Shown here piece after piece: positions 29,886 to 31,955 of a stretch of 31,955 nt of DNA. Position numbers and translations under genes: made by a program. The DNA is from a virus. The DNA lies in the IMG/VR virus record IMGVR_UViG_3300011116_001201, positions 1 to 31,955 of that record, one strand, 5' to 3'. Below the pieces are notes generated by a model that searched no databases, was not told the origin of the DNA, and saw only the letters and a list, made by a program, of their open reading frames with translations. Position 1 is the stretch's first letter, and every line of letters begins with the position of its first letter.

Positions 29886-30629
29886 TTATGTTGTTCTAAA
29901 TGACCTTACTTTATATCCACTATCTTTTCTGGAACCACCGTCAGTATTAAAACGGTTATTAGACATATCAAATCTATAAGCAGTAACACTTCCGTATTGT
30001 GGATTATTCCATTCATCATTTGACCAATAAGTAGAACCACCAGAGTTCCAATAAGTACGGCAAGCATATCCAGGATTTGAAAGATAACTATTACCGGGAA
30101 CAAACCAACCACCTACTCCCATAACCCCTGAAGCGCAACTGTTTGCATTTCCTCTACTATACCAATCTGAAGTTATTTCTGCAGCCAAGCTTGGAACCCA
30201 CCATTTAGTAAGTCCACTGCCTTGATCACAAATTAAAAATCCATTACAATCAATTGTTCCTCCAGAAATAGTTCCGTTTGCCGCACAAAATCCAGTTTGA
30301 GCCCCAGTGGCACAGGTAGAAAAACATCCCCAGGCACATCTGGTTGCTGCTTCGTATTGCTCACCTGCTTTCCACATTCCAGAGGGCAATGCACGAGTAC
30401 ATACTGTACATGAGCAACAACAACAACATGCACAACAAGGACAAGTTGCTGGATGACATCTACATCCAAGACAATAACTTACTATACTGCCTGCACCACA
30501 AAGACTAGATATACATGTGCAACATTGAGTTGTGGTAATTCCAAGAGTTGCTGTGAGTGTAGGTCCGATTACACTTGCATTTCCTGGATATGCTCTTTTA
30601 TTAAGATTTGCTGGGCGAAATGGGGGCAT
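29886..30629 (-). CDS. Cysteine-rich virion-type protein with Lcl/DUF1566-like C-terminus, 247 aa
   Basis: The start MPPFRPANLNKRAYPGNASV leads into an extraordinary block, residues 36-77, with 17 cysteines in 42 residues, including CPCCACCCCCSC. Eight more cysteines follow (25 in total). The C-terminal part (WWVPSLAAEITSDWYSRGNA ... TYWSNDEWN ... SVTAYRFDMSN ... SGYKVRSFRTT) matches the layout of Lcl/DUF1566 domains, a lectin-like fold found on tail fibres and cell-surface adhesins. It has no signal peptide. The likely role is a virion-exposed, metal- or disulfide-stabilised tip or adhesin, but this is inference. AGGTG lies before the ATG. Confidence 0.75.
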   Translation of the reverse strand: MPPFRPANLNKRAYPGNASVIGPTLTATLGITTTQCCTCISSLCGAGSIVSYCLGCRCHPATCPCCACCCCCSCTVCTRALPSGMWKAGEQYEAATRCAWGCFSTCATGAQTGFCAANGTISGGTIDCNGFLICDQGSGLTKWWVPSLAAEITSDWYSRGNANSCASGVMGVGGWFVPGNSYLSNPGYACRTYWNSGGSTYWSNDEWNNPQYGSVTAYRFDMSNNRFNTDGGSRKDSGYKVRSFRTT

Positions 30630-30638
30630 GAGTTACAC

Positions 30639-31202
30639 CTATGTTGTTAGGTTTTCTAATTTTTCTTCTAATACTGCAATTCTATTGAAGAGTATGTCAA
30701 TCATGTTTTCCATTGCAGGAATTTTTGTAGACATTCTTTCTTGAGGTCCTCTTTTTTGATCAAAATCATTATCTGAACGACCTTCTGGACTTTGTGGCCA
30801 AATTATTTCCTTTGGATTTGGAAATTTATCTGGCAGATCTCTTAGTCTCTGGCGGTACATAAACCATTCATTATAAAACAAATTTTCTGGAGAATCTACA
30901 AGACATGCCCAATCACTTTCTTTAAGTAAAAGATTTCTTTTTTCTTTAGCTACTTGCCAAAGTTCTTCATCGGATTTATCTTTTACATCATATCTTACTT
31001 TTTCTAAATTCCAACTTTTGGTTTGATATTCTATATTAATACTTGGATTTTCATGAGGGCCTGTGAATCCTGCATCATTCAGTTCTTCTTCTGTAAAAGT
31101 AGATGCATCAGTACGACTTCTTCCATCACTCAAAGAAATTCTTTCAGGAAGTCTTTGTGGTTCTTGTCCTTGATAGGAGTAGAGTGCGTTTAGATCTGTC
31201 AT
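30639..31202 (-). CDS. Tail-fibre assembly/tail chaperone-like protein, 187 aa
   Basis: The middle of the protein (LLLKESDWACLVDSPENLFY, then NEWFMYRQRLRDLPDKFPNP) carries the 'SDW......W..YR..LR.lp' signature of small phage tail-fibre assembly or tail chaperone proteins (XkdW-like). The C-terminus (MENMIDILFNRIAVLEEKLE) is a probable coiled coil. Such proteins usually act as chaperones that help fibre or tip proteins to fold and attach. It is encoded 9 bases before the Cys-rich adhesin-like gene, its likely client. Confidence 0.78.
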   Translation of the reverse strand: MTDLNALYSYQGQEPQRLPERISLSDGRSRTDASTFTEEELNDAGFTGPHENPSINIEYQTKSWNLEKVRYDVKDKSDEELWQVAKEKRNLLLKESDWACLVDSPENLFYNEWFMYRQRLRDLPDKFPNPKEIIWPQSPEGRSDNDFDQKRGPQERMSTKIPAMENMIDILFNRIAVLEEKLENLTT

Positions 31203-31219
31203 TGTTTATTACTCTCTTA

Positions 31220-31591
31220 TTAAGAAATTTCTTCGTATGAAATCATTACATCCAGGTCACCATTAGCAGATGCAAGGACTTTTATAGATTTATCTTCTTC
31301 TAGATAAAAAGCAGATGATTTATCAACCAATACAAGTGACGAATCTGCTGGTACTGCAATGGTATGTGCTAGTTTATATGAAGTACCACTACCAGCAGCA
31401 TTAGTGTTAATTGAAACTGTAATGTCTGCAGAGATAGTACCATCAACGTTTGCAATGGTAATAGTATTAATCTTAAATACTTTACCACTACTTGCGGAAT
31501 TTGCCAACAAAACTGTATCACTTGTAGTGACATTTGCGTAGAAAGTTTTTGCGGTGATTGTTGCTACACTTACAACGTTTGGAGCGGCCAT
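31220..31591 (-). CDS. Small beta-rich virion protein, 123 aa
   Basis: The product (AAPNVVSVATITAKTFYANV, then TTSDTVLLANSASSGKVFKI and a C-terminal LVDKSSAFYLEEDKSIKVLA) is beta-rich and Ser/Thr/Ala-rich, like the 113-aa virion protein in the fibre block. No enzyme motif. AAGGA 9 bases before the ATG and an AATAAATA motif upstream support an independent late transcript. The exact virion position is unknown. Confidence 0.75.
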   Translation of the reverse strand: MAAPNVVSVATITAKTFYANVTTSDTVLLANSASSGKVFKINTITIANVDGTISADITVSINTNAAGSGTSYKLAHTIAVPADSSLVLVDKSSAFYLEEDKSIKVLASANGDLDVMISYEEIS

Positions 31592-31615
31592 GGTTTATAA
31601 GTCCTTTAATAGTTT

Positions 31616-31623
31616 TATTTATT
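31616..31623 (-). promoter_or_regulatory. Late promoter motif AATAAATA
   Basis: The motif lies 24 bases before the ATG of the 123-aa virion protein gene, just past the stop at 31636. Confidence 0.6.
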
Positions 31624-31635
31624 GTAAATAATAAT

Positions 31636-31955
31636 TTATCCGAAAACCATTGCCATTGCAATTGCTTTTCCTGTAGTTGCAACTGATTTTGTTCCGATTT
31701 GTATATCACTGGATGCAGTGATGATACCTACCACATTGATACCAGAAGAACTAATAGTAACTGCAGCACCTACTGCAATTTTTGTTGCTGTTACAGTTCC
31801 GGTAGAAGGATTATAAGTGAGTTTAGAAGTAGAAATACCTGATGCAGTAATAGTTCCTGATGTAGTTGCAGTAAAGAGTGGGAAGAACTCTTGATTTGTT
31901 GTAGTATCATTAAACACCGTAGAACCAGCACCAGTTAATCCACTACCATTACCAA
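31636..31955 (-). CDS. C-terminus of a fibre-like protein, cut by the window edge
   Basis: The frame is open to the right edge (GNGSGLTGAGSTVFNDTTTN, then TASGISTSKLTYNPSTGTVT and a C-terminal ASSDIQIGTKSVATTGKAIA). A GTG in the frame could look like a start, but the upstream codons continue without stop, so the true start is outside the window. The shaft vocabulary (SGI, TATKI, GIITASS) is that of the other fibre proteins here. It lacks an S74 chaperone and ends in a hydrophobic GKAIAMAMVFG tail. Confidence 0.8.
   Translation of the reverse strand, partial: GNGSGLTGAGSTVFNDTTTNQEFFPLFTATTSGTITASGISTSKLTYNPSTGTVTATKIAVGAAVTISSSGINVVGIITASSDIQIGTKSVATTGKAIAMAMVFG

Noticed and set aside
29906-30469. 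Alternative minus-strand frames (68 and 78 aa) inside the Cys-rich gene
   Set aside because: The main frame gives a sensible virion-type N-terminus and an Lcl-like C-terminus with a ribosome-binding site; the other frames give no recognisable domain. A frameshift in the Cys block seems unlikely, since both ends of the protein are in one frame.

Overview
The window looks like part of a tailed-phage genome of the marine T4-like cyanophage type (a Synechococcus/Prochlorococcus myovirus relative; a pelagiphage is a weaker alternative). All genes read on the minus strand and are tightly packed, often with ATGA or 1-8 base overlaps. Repeated NATAAATA motifs resemble T4-type late promoters. The tail-fibre proteins carry the 'RGT/GEI', 'TLTNKTLTSPTL' and S74-chaperone signatures common in cyanophage adhesins. 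No tRNA, integrase, replication gene or CRISPR array is visible.

Layout in transcription order, from right to left. (1) 29.9-32.0 kb: the end of a fibre-like protein cut by the window edge, a small beta-rich virion protein, a tail-assembly-chaperone-like protein and an extraordinarily cysteine-rich protein with an Lcl/DUF1566-like C-terminus. (2) 18.4-29.9 kb: a strongly AT-rich accessory island of modification enzymes. It has ten apparently intact Fe(II)/2-oxoglutarate-type oxygenases from several subfamilies (P4H, PKHD/PiuC-like, AspH-like, JmjC/cupin-like and the 2OG-FeII_Oxy_5 type). With them are two SAM methyltransferases, two glycosyltransferases, a sulfotransferase, a truncated flavin-dependent halogenase and two paralogous DUF6165-like proteins. 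One more oxygenase survives only as a C-terminal remnant, frameshifted by a 13-bp tandem repeat. (3) 5.5-18.4 kb: virion and tail-fibre genes, including an 1876-residue repeat-built fibre and two fibres ending in self-cleaving S74 chaperone domains. (4) 3.2-5.5 kb: a tiny membrane protein, a HExxH (SprT-like) protease, an HNH homing endonuclease with six C-terminal WNNG...PGxEW repeats, and two small genes. (5) 0-3.1 kb: an operon of eleven small overlapping genes of unknown function, plus the start of a twelfth.

Transcription signals fall in two classes. The small-gene region at the left has consensus sigma-70 promoters (TTGACA-N17-TATAAT, and TTGACC-N17-TATAAT whose -35 box is the loop of a terminator). 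The structural genes and the island carry NATAAATA late motifs, several of them folded into the stop codons of the preceding gene. Late motifs inside the island suggest that the modification enzymes are made with the virion proteins. The most economical inference is that the island decorates a virion component, or a surface glycan or metabolite, by hydroxylation followed by glycosylation, methylation or sulfation. Its substrate is not shown by the sequence.
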